Made by a program: the position numbers and the translations under genes. Under the pieces are notes generated by a model. That model searched no databases and was not told where the DNA came from. It saw only the letters and a list, made by a program, of their open reading frames with translations. From Gemmatimonadota bacterium (GTDB taxonomy: Bacteria > Gemmatimonadota > Gemmatimonadetes > Gemmatimonadales > Gemmatimonadaceae), in the NCBI GenBank assembly GCA_016191225.1, contig JACPPC010000006.1, positions 1 through 64,000 on the forward strand: a stretch of DNA of 64,000 nucleotides. Direction: 5' to 3'. Of this stretch, positions 43,128 to 51,530 are shown piece by piece (the stretch's first letter is position 1; each line of letters starts with the position of its first letter).

Positions 43128-44985
43128 GGTCAACGACTTCGCCCTCAAGATCGGCACGGTGAACGGCACCGGCTCCGCCAGCGCCAACGCCCTGCTGATG
43201 CAGGCGATCTTCCGCATGGGGATCCCGGTGAGCGGGAAGAACATCTTCCCGTCCAACATCCAGGGGCTCCCCACCTGGTACGAGATCCGGGTCAGCAAGG
43301 ACGGCTACACCGCGCGCCCGCCAGAGCTCGACCTCGTGGTCGCCCTCAACACCGGCACCTACGCCCGCGACGTGGCCGCGGTGCGCCCCGGCGGCTACCT
43401 CGTGTACGACGACTCGTGGCCCCTCGACGACGCCCTCCAGCGCGACGACGTCACGATCCTCGGCGTCCCCTTCGGCCGGATGTGCGTCGAGGCGTTCCAG
43501 CGCGACCGCGACCGCACCCTGCTCCGCAACATCTGCTACGCCGGCACGCTGGCGGCGCTCCTCTCGATCGACCTCGACGTGATCCACGAGGCGCTGACCG
43601 AGACCTTCAGCCGCAAGAAGTCGCTTCTCGAGGCGAACTTCCGCGCGATCCGGATGGGGTACGACTACGCGAAGGCCAACGTCGCGTGCCCCCTGCCGTT
43701 CCACCTGGAGCGGATGAACGCGACCTCGGGCCACATCCTCATCGACGGCAACACCGCCGCCGGCCTCGGCGCCCTCTACGCCGGCGCCACCGTCGGCGCC
43801 TGGTACCCGATCACGCCGGCCACCTCGCTCATGGAGGCCTTCAAGGGCTTCTGCGAGCGGTTTCGCGTCGACCCGGAGACGAAGGCGAAGAAGTACTGCA
43901 TCATCCAGGCCGAGGACGAGCTCGCGGCCGCGGGGATCGTGATCGGCGCCGGGTGGGCCGGCGCGCGGGCCTTCACCTCGACGTCGGGCCCGGGGATCTC
44001 CCTCATGGAGGAGTTCATCGGCCTCGCGTACTACACCGAGGTGCCGGCCGTCTTCATGGACGTGCAGCGGGTGGGACCGGCCACCGGCATGCCCACCCGC
44101 ACGCAGCAGGGCGACCTGATGGCGATCGCCTACGCCTCGCACGGCGACACGAAGCACCTGATGCTCTTCCCGGCGAACCCGGAGGAGTGCTTCTACCTCT
44201 CGGTGCAGGCCTTCGACCTCGCCGAGCGCTTCCAGACGCCGGTCTTCCTCGTGTCGGACCTCGACATCGGCATGAACGACTGGATGTGCCGCACGCTCGA
44301 GTGGGACGAATCGTACCGTCCCGACCGCGGCAAGGTCCTCGACGCCGAGGCGCTCGGCCGGATCGAGCGATTCTCGCGCTACCTGGACGTCGACGGCGAC
44401 GGCATTCCGTACCGCACCCTCCCCGGCGTGGGCGGCAAGGGCGCCTACTTCACCCGCGGCTCGGGGCACGACAAGCACGGCGTGTACACCGAGGACGCGC
44501 AGCCGTACCAGGAGGTGCTCGACCGCATCGCCCGCAAGATCGCCGGCGCGGCGAGGGCGGTCCCGGCGCCCGAGTTCCACCTGGCCGGCGGCGACGCCGG
44601 CGTGGGCCTCGTCTCGATCGGCGGATGCCACGCGGCGGTGCTCGAGGCGGTCGACCTGCTGCGCGCTCGAGGGCTGGCCGTGAACTACATGCGCATTCGC
44701 GGATTTCCGTTCGACGAGCCGGTGCGTGCGTTTCTGCGCGACCACGAGCGGGTGTTCGTCGTCGAGCAGAACCGCGACGCCCAGCTGCGCGCCCTCCTCG
44801 CGATCGAGACCGGGGTGTCGCGCGACGCGATGACCCCCGTGCTCGACTACAGCGGCACGCCGCTCACGGCGCGCGTGGTCGTGGACGCGATTTCCGCGGC
44901 CATGGGCCTCGTGCCCGCCGGCGCCGGCGCCGGCGGACGCGGCGCGACCAACGGCAACGGGACCCTCACCGAGCCCACCGAATGA
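43120..44985 (+). CDS. korA: 2-oxoacid:ferredoxin oxidoreductase, fused gamma-alpha subunit
   Basis: 621 residues. The N-terminal gamma domain (about 1-195) starts IGTVNGTGSASANALLMQAI, the pattern of the CoA-binding subunit. The alpha (pyrimidine-binding) domain follows with GNTAAGLGALYAGATVGAWY and PITPATSLMEA, then QAEDELAAAGIVIGAGWAG and TSTSGPGISLMEEFIGLA. Gamma-alpha fusion is the KorA type that acts with a separate beta subunit. The reaction is oxidation of 2-oxoglutarate (or another 2-oxoacid) with CoA and ferredoxin. ATG 43120 overlaps the flavoprotein gene. With the isocitrate dehydrogenase at 63.4 kb it fits an oxidative or reductive TCA branch. Confidence 0.93.
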   Translation: MAEVNDFALKIGTVNGTGSASANALLMQAIFRMGIPVSGKNIFPSNIQGLPTWYEIRVSKDGYTARPPELDLVVALNTGTYARDVAAVRPGGYLVYDDSWPLDDALQRDDVTILGVPFGRMCVEAFQRDRDRTLLRNICYAGTLAALLSIDLDVIHEALTETFSRKKSLLEANFRAIRMGYDYAKANVACPLPFHLERMNATSGHILIDGNTAAGLGALYAGATVGAWYPITPATSLMEAFKGFCERFRVDPETKAKKYCIIQAEDELAAAGIVIGAGWAGARAFTSTSGPGISLMEEFIGLAYYTEVPAVFMDVQRVGPATGMPTRTQQGDLMAIAYASHGDTKHLMLFPANPEECFYLSVQAFDLAERFQTPVFLVSDLDIGMNDWMCRTLEWDESYRPDRGKVLDAEALGRIERFSRYLDVDGDGIPYRTLPGVGGKGAYFTRGSGHDKHGVYTEDAQPYQEVLDRIARKIAGAARAVPAPEFHLAGGDAGVGLVSIGGCHAAVLEAVDLLRARGLAVNYMRIRGFPFDEPVRAFLRDHERVFVVEQNRDAQLRALLAIETGVSRDAMTPVLDYSGTPLTARVVVDAISAAMGLVPAGAGAGGRGATNGNGTLTEPTE

Positions 44986-46037
44986 CGTCGATCACCAAGC
45001 CCCCCGTCCGCCATCCCGGCCTGCGCAGGAACTCCATCGGCCTCACCGCGCGCGACTACGAGGGGGCGATGTCCACCCTCTGCGCGGGCTGCGGCCACGA
45101 CTCGGTCACCGCCGCGATCATCCAGGCGGCGTGGGAGCTCGCCCTCCCGCCGCACCGCGTCGCCAAGATGAGCGGCATCGGGTGCTCGTCCAAGACCACC
45201 GCCTACTTCATGAAGCAGGCCCACGGCTTCAACTCCGTGCACGGCCGCATGCCGAGCGTGGCCAGCGGCGCCAACGCCGCCAACCGCGAGCTGCACTACA
45301 TCGGCATTTCCGGCGACGGCGACTCCCTCAGCATCGGACTCGGCCAGCTCTGCCACGCCATCCGCCGCAACGTGAACCTGCTGTACGTGATCGAGAACAA
45401 CGGCGTCTACGGCCTCACCAAGGGCCAGTTCTCGGCCTCGTCCGACGTCGGCTCGAAGAGCAAGCGCGGCGAGCCCAACGTGCAGCCGCCGATCGACCCG
45501 GTGCAGCTGGCCCTGACCCTCGGCGCCACCTTCGTCGCCCGCAGCTTCTCCGGCGACAAGGCCCAGCTCGTGCCGATCCTCAAGGCCGCCTTCGAGCACA
45601 CGGGACTCGCGCTGGTGGACGTGATCTCCCCCTGCGTGACCTTCAACGACCACGACGGCTCGACCAAGAGCTACCGCTACACCCGCGAGCACACCGTCGA
45701 GTTGACGTCGGTGGACCTCGTGCCCCTGCGCCGCGAGATCGGCGTCCCCGGCGGCGACGAGGCCGTCGTGAGCGTCACCATGCACGACGGCGACGTGGTG
45801 CGCTTCCGCCGGACCGAGGACGGCTACGATCCCACCGACCGCGAGCAGGCCATCGCCCACGTTCGCGCCTGCCAGCATCGGGGCGAGGTCGCCACCGGCA
45901 TCCTGTTCATCGACGAGAGCGGCCACGACATGCACGAGGTCAACGGCACGGTGGCCGGCGCGCTGGCCGAGTTGCCCTTCGAGGCGCTCTGCCCGGGTAG
46001 CGCCAGCCTCGCCGAGTTGATGGCCGAGTTCCGCTGA
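44982..46037 (+). CDS. korB: 2-oxoacid:ferredoxin oxidoreductase, beta (TPP) subunit
   Basis: 351 residues. Thiamine-diphosphate motif ISGDGDSLSIGLGQLCHAIR ending in ENNGVYGLTKGQ, and the N-terminal CAGCGHDSVTAAI carrying the first Cys pair of the 4Fe-4S site. KMSGIGCSSKTTAYF is the conserved region around the second Cys and the TPP binding site. The start ATG overlaps the korA stop (ATGA), so the pair is strictly co-translated. With the upstream flavoprotein it forms a three-gene complex. Confidence 0.95.
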   Translation: MTSITKPPVRHPGLRRNSIGLTARDYEGAMSTLCAGCGHDSVTAAIIQAAWELALPPHRVAKMSGIGCSSKTTAYFMKQAHGFNSVHGRMPSVASGANAANRELHYIGISGDGDSLSIGLGQLCHAIRRNVNLLYVIENNGVYGLTKGQFSASSDVGSKSKRGEPNVQPPIDPVQLALTLGATFVARSFSGDKAQLVPILKAAFEHTGLALVDVISPCVTFNDHDGSTKSYRYTREHTVELTSVDLVPLRREIGVPGGDEAVVSVTMHDGDVVRFRRTEDGYDPTDREQAIAHVRACQHRGEVATGILFIDESGHDMHEVNGTVAGALAELPFEALCPGSASLAELMAEFR

Positions 46038-46196
46038 GGGCGGACCCCACACCACCGTCGTCACGGGCCGCCGGTCGGCGCGGCACTCGCGCCCGCCTTC
46101 CCGGTGGATGCACATTTGTGCCGCGCCACCGGCCGTGGGCTCCCCGCCCGGGCCGCGCCCGGCGCCGCCCGCCCCTCCCCGCACCGCCTGACGACC

Positions 46197-47828
46197 ATGA
46201 GCATCTACCTCGCGCTCGCCGAGCAACGCACCGGCGCCAAGTACGAGTTCGAGACGTCTCCCGTGCGCGTGGGACGGGCCCCCGGACTCGACCTCACCGT
46301 GACCGGCGAGGGAGCGGGCGTGGTGTCGGGCAACCACGCGTCGTTCGAGCACGACGGCAAGGGCTGGAACCTCACCGACCTCGGCAGCTCCAACGGCACT
46401 TTCGTCGACGGCACGCGGCTCACGCGCGACGTTCCCTTCCCGCTCCGCAACGGCTCGGTCATCAAGCTCGGCGACACCGGCCCGCAGTACCGGGTCAGCG
46501 CCGTCACCAAGCGGGTCGTCGCCGCCACGATCCTCGAGAAGGCCGCCCCGGCCGACGCCGCCGCCACGATCAGGCTCGCCACGCCGGTGCCGCCGGCAGC
46601 GTCGGTGCCGGCCGCCCGACCTCCTGCCGGCGCCAAGCCCGGGGCGCGCACCGCCGCCTTCGAGAAGATGGTCGCCGCCGAGCAGCAGAAGTCTGCCTCG
46701 AACCTGCGCAACCTCGGCATTGGCGCGATCACCGTCGTCCTGCTCGTCGTCGCCAGCGCGGTGGTGTACAGCCGCCGGCAGGCGGCGAGGAACGAGGCGG
46801 CCCTCGCCGCGCGCGCGGCCGAGGTCGTGCGGCAGGCAAAGGCCAACGACTCGCTGCGACTCGTCATCGCCGCCGAGGCCGACGAGTTGCGGGCCCGCCT
46901 CGCGCAGGCGGCACAGGGAGGCGCGAGCTCGAGCGTGGTCGAGAGCCTGACCAGCGCCCTCGCCAGCGCCAACCAGCGCACCGCGGCCCTCGAGACCTCG
47001 CTGCAGCGCGCCGAGGCGGCGGTCGCCCGGCAGCAGCGGTCGGCCGACAGCGTGCGCGCGGCGTCGCAGGCCGAACTGCAGCGGTTGCGCGATGAGCTGG
47101 CGAAGGCCGGCACCGGCAGGGTGGCCGCCCGCCAGCGCGACAGCCTGCAGAAGAAGCTCGTCGCCGCCGAGGAGAAGGCGGCGGAGGTGGAGAGGCTCGA
47201 CGCCAGGGTGAAGGCCGCCAATGGCGCCAACCTGGCGCAGGTCGCGCAGGCCAGCGGGCCGGCCGTGGGCCTGGTGACCGCCTGGTTCGGCGCCAGGGCC
47301 GTGACCGGTGCGGGGGTGGTGCTAAGCGCGTCCGGAGTGGTCGCCACCACCCGTCACGCGGTGCGCGACGGGGCCAACGAGCCAGACAGCATTTCGCTCA
47401 CCCTCAATGGGACGCACAAGGCGCTCACCGTGAGCGAGCTGGAGGTCTCCGAGGCCGGCGGTGCCGACCTCGCCGTGCTGCAGGTCGACGAGTACAGCGG
47501 CCCGTTCGTGAAGAGGGTCGACTGGAAGGGAGCCGCGCTGCGCGAGGGCGAACCCGCCGCCATCGTGGGCGTCGCGGCGGGCCCGCTCGACGCCACCGCC
47601 GTCGTGCGCACGATCGTCAGCGCGGGAATCGTCGGCGCCACCAGCGCCGACCAGGTGCAGTACGACGCCACCTCCAGCGTGGGGGCGAGCGGCAGCGCGG
47701 TGTTCAATGCTGCCGGCGAGCTCGTTGCCATCCACCTGTCCAAGCTCCCCAAGGGCTACGGCGCCGCGCCCATGTCGCTCGTGCGCAAGCTCGTGCCAAG
47801 GGAGCTGCGCAAGGACCTCGGAATCTGA
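46197..47828 (+). CDS. FHA domain - membrane - coiled coil - trypsin-like protease protein
   Basis: 543 residues. An FHA domain (1-100) with GRAPG (27-31), SGNHA (44-48) and the SSNGTFVDG loop (64-72) would bind phosphothreonine in the cytoplasm. One membrane segment follows at 174-191. A coiled coil at about 195-345 then leads to a periplasmic chymotrypsin-fold domain with triad H387 (TTRHAV), D424 (GADLAVLQV) and S498 (VGASGSAV). HtrA-like proteases have GNSGGP around Ser; the G-A-S-G-S here is a weaker match but keeps the Ser. The layout connects a cytoplasmic phosphorylation signal to an envelope protease. PP2C and other FHA genes lie nearby. Confidence 0.87.
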   Translation: MSIYLALAEQRTGAKYEFETSPVRVGRAPGLDLTVTGEGAGVVSGNHASFEHDGKGWNLTDLGSSNGTFVDGTRLTRDVPFPLRNGSVIKLGDTGPQYRVSAVTKRVVAATILEKAAPADAAATIRLATPVPPAASVPAARPPAGAKPGARTAAFEKMVAAEQQKSASNLRNLGIGAITVVLLVVASAVVYSRRQAARNEAALAARAAEVVRQAKANDSLRLVIAAEADELRARLAQAAQGGASSSVVESLTSALASANQRTAALETSLQRAEAAVARQQRSADSVRAASQAELQRLRDELAKAGTGRVAARQRDSLQKKLVAAEEKAAEVERLDARVKAANGANLAQVAQASGPAVGLVTAWFGARAVTGAGVVLSASGVVATTRHAVRDGANEPDSISLTLNGTHKALTVSELEVSEAGGADLAVLQVDEYSGPFVKRVDWKGAALREGEPAAIVGVAAGPLDATAVVRTIVSAGIVGATSADQVQYDATSSVGASGSAVFNAAGELVAIHLSKLPKGYGAAPMSLVRKLVPRELRKDLGI

Positions 47829-48470
47829 CGTACGGACCCGCCACCACGGCCGTCGCTCCGGTAGTCCGTCTGCCGGGTGCCGGCCCGGTCCCGCCCGGCA
47901 TCGGCAACTCGGGCCCGCATCGCGGGCATCGCATTGGAAGTGGGGCGACGCGATGCTCGTGCCCCCCGCAGGATGTTTGCGAGGCGCCGCAGCGCGCCGA
48001 CCGGGTCCGTCGCCTCGAAGACCCCCTCGCCCCGGGCGAGCAGCAGCGCCAGGCGAATCAAGCGGGTCCGACCGGATTCGGGCCCGTGCCCTTCTCTCCG
48101 CTCCCGCTCCCCTCGATCATGGTGGCGGGCGCCGACGAAAGCGTCGCGACAGGGGCAAGGGCGCGCGCGTTCGCCGGGGCCTGGGGAGCCAGCTCGCCCT
48201 GCCGGAGCGGGCGGGTCACGTCAACACCCCGGGCGGGCTCGGCCCCTGGCCCGAAAGGCTCGCGCTCCTTGAGCCGCTGCGTCAGGGTTCATCCGGCTGG
48301 CCCCTCGGCGCCGTGGGGCGTACGTTGTCCACGTGACCGCGCCGGGCACGCCCGAGGCTCCCGCCTGCGCTCCCACTCCGCTCTCCGCTGATGACACCGA
48401 CCCCGCCCTGACCACCGGCGGCGTGCTCGCCGACGCGGAAGCCGAGGGGCGGTTGCGCGCCGTCGGCGTG
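47829..48470. other. Non-coding or decayed DNA, about 640 bp
   Basis: No intact gene. A minus-strand frame (about 48061 to 47860) begins MIRLALLLARGEGVFEATDP and looks like a degraded protein, but has no partner. The region leads into a recognisable fragment at 48500-48715, so the whole interval probably derives from broken genes. Confidence 0.4.
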
Positions 48471-48499
48471 TGGCGATCGCGGTCTGGCGCGAATTCCGG

Positions 48500-48715
48500 T
48501 CGCCGCTCGGGGTCCCCCTCTCCGGAATCCACGCGCTCGATGGCATCCTGCCGGCCTGCGCCCACGGCACGCGCCTGCGACACGACTCGGGGGAGCGGCA
48601 CGCGGTTGAGGTGTGCGTGCGGCACCGGACCTGCGCCGAGTTCACCCACGGCATCTGCGCCCACGACGAGGCGCCGCACCTTCCCGGGCACCGAGTCCCT
48701 CCGGCATGGCGCACG
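48500..48715 (+). pseudogene. Remnant of a sensor-kinase-type C-terminal Cys motif domain
   Basis: In one frame the sequence reads GVPLSGIHALDGILPACAHG, then ERHAVEVCVRHRTCAEFTHG and ICAHDEAPHLPG. This parallels the short tail I know from PAS/GAF-type signalling proteins, with pattern ICAWCKxIRDDxGxWxxVExYxxxRTxAxFTHGICPxC. Several key Cys are lost (ACAHG for ICAWC, ICAHD for ICPxC). No upstream kinase is present. A decayed remnant. Confidence 0.55.
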
Positions 48716-48779
48716 GCCGGATTCCGGTGCATCGTCATGTGCCGTTCGCGCCCCTTGAACCACCCTTCACGAGGACGAC

Positions 48780-50105
48780 ATGCCCGCGACGCTTCCGCCC
48801 ATCGATGCCGCGCTCTTTGACCGCTTCAAGAAGGGAGACGAACAGGCCCTCGAACAGATCTTCCGCCTCTTCGCCTCCGGCATGGCCGCCGCCGCGCTCG
48901 AGGACGTGGGCCACGCGGCGGGGGCCACCCGCGCGATCGAGCAGGTGATGGTGCGGGCCTGGTCGCACCGGGCGCAGTTCCCCGACGCGGCGACGATGCC
49001 CAAGCTGATCGCGGACGAGTTGCACGAGGCGGGGCAGCGCGAGAAGGGACGCCGGGCGGCGCTGCGCCGCTTCGAGCAGCACGAGGGCGGCGGCGGCGGC
49101 GGCAATCATGCCGCCTCGGCCACGGTGAACACGAACGAGGTGTGGGCCAGGATCCAGAAGGACCTCCACCCCGACACCGCCGCCAGCGCCAAGGCCAAGC
49201 AGGCGCACGCCGAGGCCACTCGGCACGAGGCCGCGGCGCACATCGCCGGCGTCGGCAGGAAGGGGCTCCCCGTCATGGCGCGGATCGGCATCGCCGCTGT
49301 TGCCATCGCCGCCTTCGGCGGCATCCTTGTCGTCCTGCAAAAGGCGAGCGCCGGAACCCGCGTGGCCCGCGCCCTCGCCTCCAAGGAGGCCGTGGCCACC
49401 TCCACCAAGGCCGGCCAGCGCGGCTCGATGAAGCTCGCCGAGGGGAGCAACGCCGAGCTCGGCGGCGATGCGACGGTCACGATCCCCAAGCTCTTCCCCA
49501 AGGAGATGCGCGCCGTGAAGATCGACGGCACCGCGCGCTTCTCGGTCGCGCCGGGACTCGGCGAGCCGTTCGAGGTGCGCGCCGGCAACGCCGCGATCGT
49601 CTCCACCACGGGCTCGTTCACCGTCGCCGCGTACCCGAACGAGCCGGTCATCGTGCGCGCCGACACGGGCTCCCTCACCGTCAGGACCGACACAGCCACG
49701 CGCACGCTCAACGCCGGGCAGGCGGCCCGCGTCGATTCCTCCGGCGCCATTGCCGATCCGACCGCCGGGGAGCTCGCCCAGGCCACCAGCTGGACCGCGG
49801 GGCGCTTCACCGTGAACAACAGGACGATCAAGGATGTGCTCCCGATGCTCAAGCGGTGGTACTCCGTCGACGTGCGTGCCGACCTCCCTCTCCTGCCGCG
49901 GCAAGTCTCCATGGAAGCCGCCCTCGGTTCCACCGACTCGGTGATCACCGCCCTCGAGGCCGCGGCCAAGGTCAAGCAGGTCTACATCAAGGGGGCCATG
50001 ATCCTCCAGGACGATCCCAACGGGGAGGCCGCGAAGGCCTCGGCGGCGCGGATCGCCGCGGCGGCGAAGAAGGCCGCCTCGCCTCCGAAGAAGGGCAGGA
50101 AGTAG
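48780..50105 (+). CDS. Sigma-region-2-like domain fused to a membrane FecR protein
   Basis: 441 residues. Residues 10-100 (FDRFKKGDEQALEQIFRLFA, IEQVMVRAW, ADELHEAGQREKGRRAALRR) resemble region 2 and the linker of an ECF sigma factor. One membrane helix follows at 166-186. Then comes a FecR domain (about 195-330: TKAGQRGSMKLAEGSNAEL, GTARFSVAPGLGEPFEVRAG, VIVRADTGSLTVRTD) and a secretin/TonB short-N-terminal-like region (FTVNNRTIKDVLPMLKRWYS). Normally the sigma factor and FecR anti-sigma are separate proteins; here they share one chain across the membrane. No TonB receptor gene is adjacent. A run of Gly lies at about 103-108. Confidence 0.8.
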   Translation: MPATLPPIDAALFDRFKKGDEQALEQIFRLFASGMAAAALEDVGHAAGATRAIEQVMVRAWSHRAQFPDAATMPKLIADELHEAGQREKGRRAALRRFEQHEGGGGGGNHAASATVNTNEVWARIQKDLHPDTAASAKAKQAHAEATRHEAAAHIAGVGRKGLPVMARIGIAAVAIAAFGGILVVLQKASAGTRVARALASKEAVATSTKAGQRGSMKLAEGSNAELGGDATVTIPKLFPKEMRAVKIDGTARFSVAPGLGEPFEVRAGNAAIVSTTGSFTVAAYPNEPVIVRADTGSLTVRTDTATRTLNAGQAARVDSSGAIADPTAGELAQATSWTAGRFTVNNRTIKDVLPMLKRWYSVDVRADLPLLPRQVSMEAALGSTDSVITALEAAAKVKQVYIKGAMILQDDPNGEAAKASAARIAAAAKKAASPPKKGRK

Positions 50106-50596
50106 CGGGCATGCCGTCGTCGGGGCCGCCCGCGGCGGCCCCCGCTGCACCAGCCAGCTCGAGATCCAGAACCGCCTCGTCGAGATCTGGCGCGCGATCC
50201 TTCCCGGTGCCGGCGCGAAGTCGGGCGCTGTCGCGATCGACGCCGGGTCGCGCCTCTTCCACGGCAATCCGGGAACGCGCATCGAGCTCACGCGCCTCGA
50301 CTGGGTCCGGCTCCACCTGATGAACCTCGGCACCCGCTCGTGGGTCGACCGCTGGGCGTACGTGAAGCGCGGTGTCCTCTCGCCAATCGGCGTTGACGCG
50401 GCCGCCGGCTGGTCGATGCCTCGCCCCAGGCGAACGCGAACGACGACTGGCGCGCCCTCTTCTCGCTCACGAGCGCCGTGTGTGCCCTCCGCAACGACGC
50501 CGTGCGTCCCTGTCCGTTACGGGTGCCGCTCGTTCTGGGGCGCCGCGGCGCCCCACGCGGCGCAACCGAGTGCGGGGGCGGGCCGCCCCCGCTCCG
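50106..50596 (+). pseudogene. Decayed coding region of unknown family
   Basis: An open stretch without start reads CTSQLEIQNRLVEIWRAILP and, further on, LTRLDWVRLHLMNLGTRSWV and DRWAYVKRGVLSPIGVDA. After one frame change near 50400 it continues GRLVDASPQANANDDWRALF. The composition is protein-like and the frame change joins well, so this was probably a gene. I do not recognise it. It follows the FecR fusion by a few bases and converges on the phosphopantetheinyl transferase gene. Confidence 0.45.
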
Positions 50597-51328
50597 TCAG
50601 CGAAGGAGCTCGATCGCGCGCCCCGAAGCCGGGCCAAGCTCCCCGCCCGACCGCCAAGTGGCCCGTAGCTCCCCCAGGCACGCCGTCGACGCCAGCGACC
50701 CGAGGTACCCGCCCGCGGCGAATCGCGCCAGCTCCCAGCCGGGGGTGCGCACGCGACCGTCGTCGCCCCACTCGATCACCACCGACTCGGGCGACCGCCG
50801 CAGTCCCTCGCCGGTGGCCTTGAGCACGGCCTCCTTGGCGGTCCACATCCACACGGTGCGGCGGTGCCGCTCGCCCGGGGCGCAGCGCTCGAGCATCTCC
50901 CGTTCCGCGTCGGCGTAGCGTCGCGACACCAGCTCGGCCAGCTCGACCCCGCGCGACGCCGGCTCCATGTCCACGCCCACCGCGATCCCCCGCGACACGG
51001 CGACGACGGCCGCGCCGGCGCCCGTGGCATCCACGGTGTGGCTCAGGTTGAACTCCACCCCGCCCGCCACGCGAGGCTTGCCCCCCGCTCCAAGTTCGAT
51101 CGAGAACGACCCGGCCTCAGCTCCGAGGGTCTTGGACAGCGCCAGCCGGAGCAGCGCGCGCGAGAGCAGGAAGACGTGCCGGTCGCCGGCGTGGACCAGG
51201 CGCGCGTGGCGTTCGTGCTCGTCGGCGGAGAGGGCGGGACCGAAGCGCCCCAGCAGCGCGTCCGCGGGACAGTCCGCCGTGAGCGCATACCACAGGTCCA
51301 CCGCGTTGGCACCGGCGCGAGAGGGCAC
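50597..51328 (-). CDS. Sfp-type 4'-phosphopantetheinyl transferase
   Basis: 243 residues from GTG 51328. The signature motifs are present: LSHTVDATGAGAAVVAVSRG, then AVGVDMEPASRG, and WTAKEAVLKATGEGL (W-x-x-K-E-A-x-x-K). The enzyme transfers the phosphopantetheine arm of CoA to carrier proteins of fatty-acid, polyketide or peptide synthesis. No carrier or synthase gene is visible here. It follows the 64-residue gene and the PP2C gene on the same strand; the start is only 8 bp after that small gene. Confidence 0.92.
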   Translation of the reverse strand: MPSRAGANAVDLWYALTADCPADALLGRFGPALSADEHERHARLVHAGDRHVFLLSRALLRLALSKTLGAEAGSFSIELGAGGKPRVAGGVEFNLSHTVDATGAGAAVVAVSRGIAVGVDMEPASRGVELAELVSRRYADAEREMLERCAPGERHRRTVWMWTAKEAVLKATGEGLRRSPESVVIEWGDDGRVRTPGWELARFAAGGYLGSLASTACLGELRATWRSGGELGPASGRAIELLR

Positions 51329-51335
51329 GCGCCAC

Positions 51336-51530
51336 TCATCCGGGGGGCGGGGTGCCGCCGGGCGCCGATTCCCGGCCGCGCGCCTCGGCCAGCTTGCGCG
51401 CGATCCCACGATAGAACGCCGCGTCGGCCGGCTTCCCCTGCTCGTCGAGCGTGAGCGCGGCCAGTTCGATCGCGTACAGGATGTTGCCGAGGTAGAGGGC
51501 GGAGACGCCGCCCACCGTCTCGTCAGGCAA
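51336..51530 (-). CDS. Small protein of unknown function
   Basis: 64 residues from TTG 51530, which overlaps the PP2C stop by 8 bases. The sequence is helical (GGVSALYLGNILYAIELAAL and AAFYRGIARKLAEARGRE), like the pairs of helices in small scaffold or tetratricopeptide-type proteins. No family recognised. Coupled translation with PP2C suggests a signalling partner, but this is inference. The TTG start is a weak point; GTG codons further in are alternatives. Confidence 0.6.
   Translation of the reverse strand: MPDETVGGVSALYLGNILYAIELAALTLDEQGKPADAAFYRGIARKLAEARGRESAPGGTPPPG

Noticed and set aside
41310-43298. 662-residue open frame on the minus strand opposite the flavoprotein gene
   Set aside because: A GC-rich antisense shadow. 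It has Arg/His/Val/Asp-rich composition with no motif, while the plus strand carries clear FAD, NAD(P) and FeS motifs.
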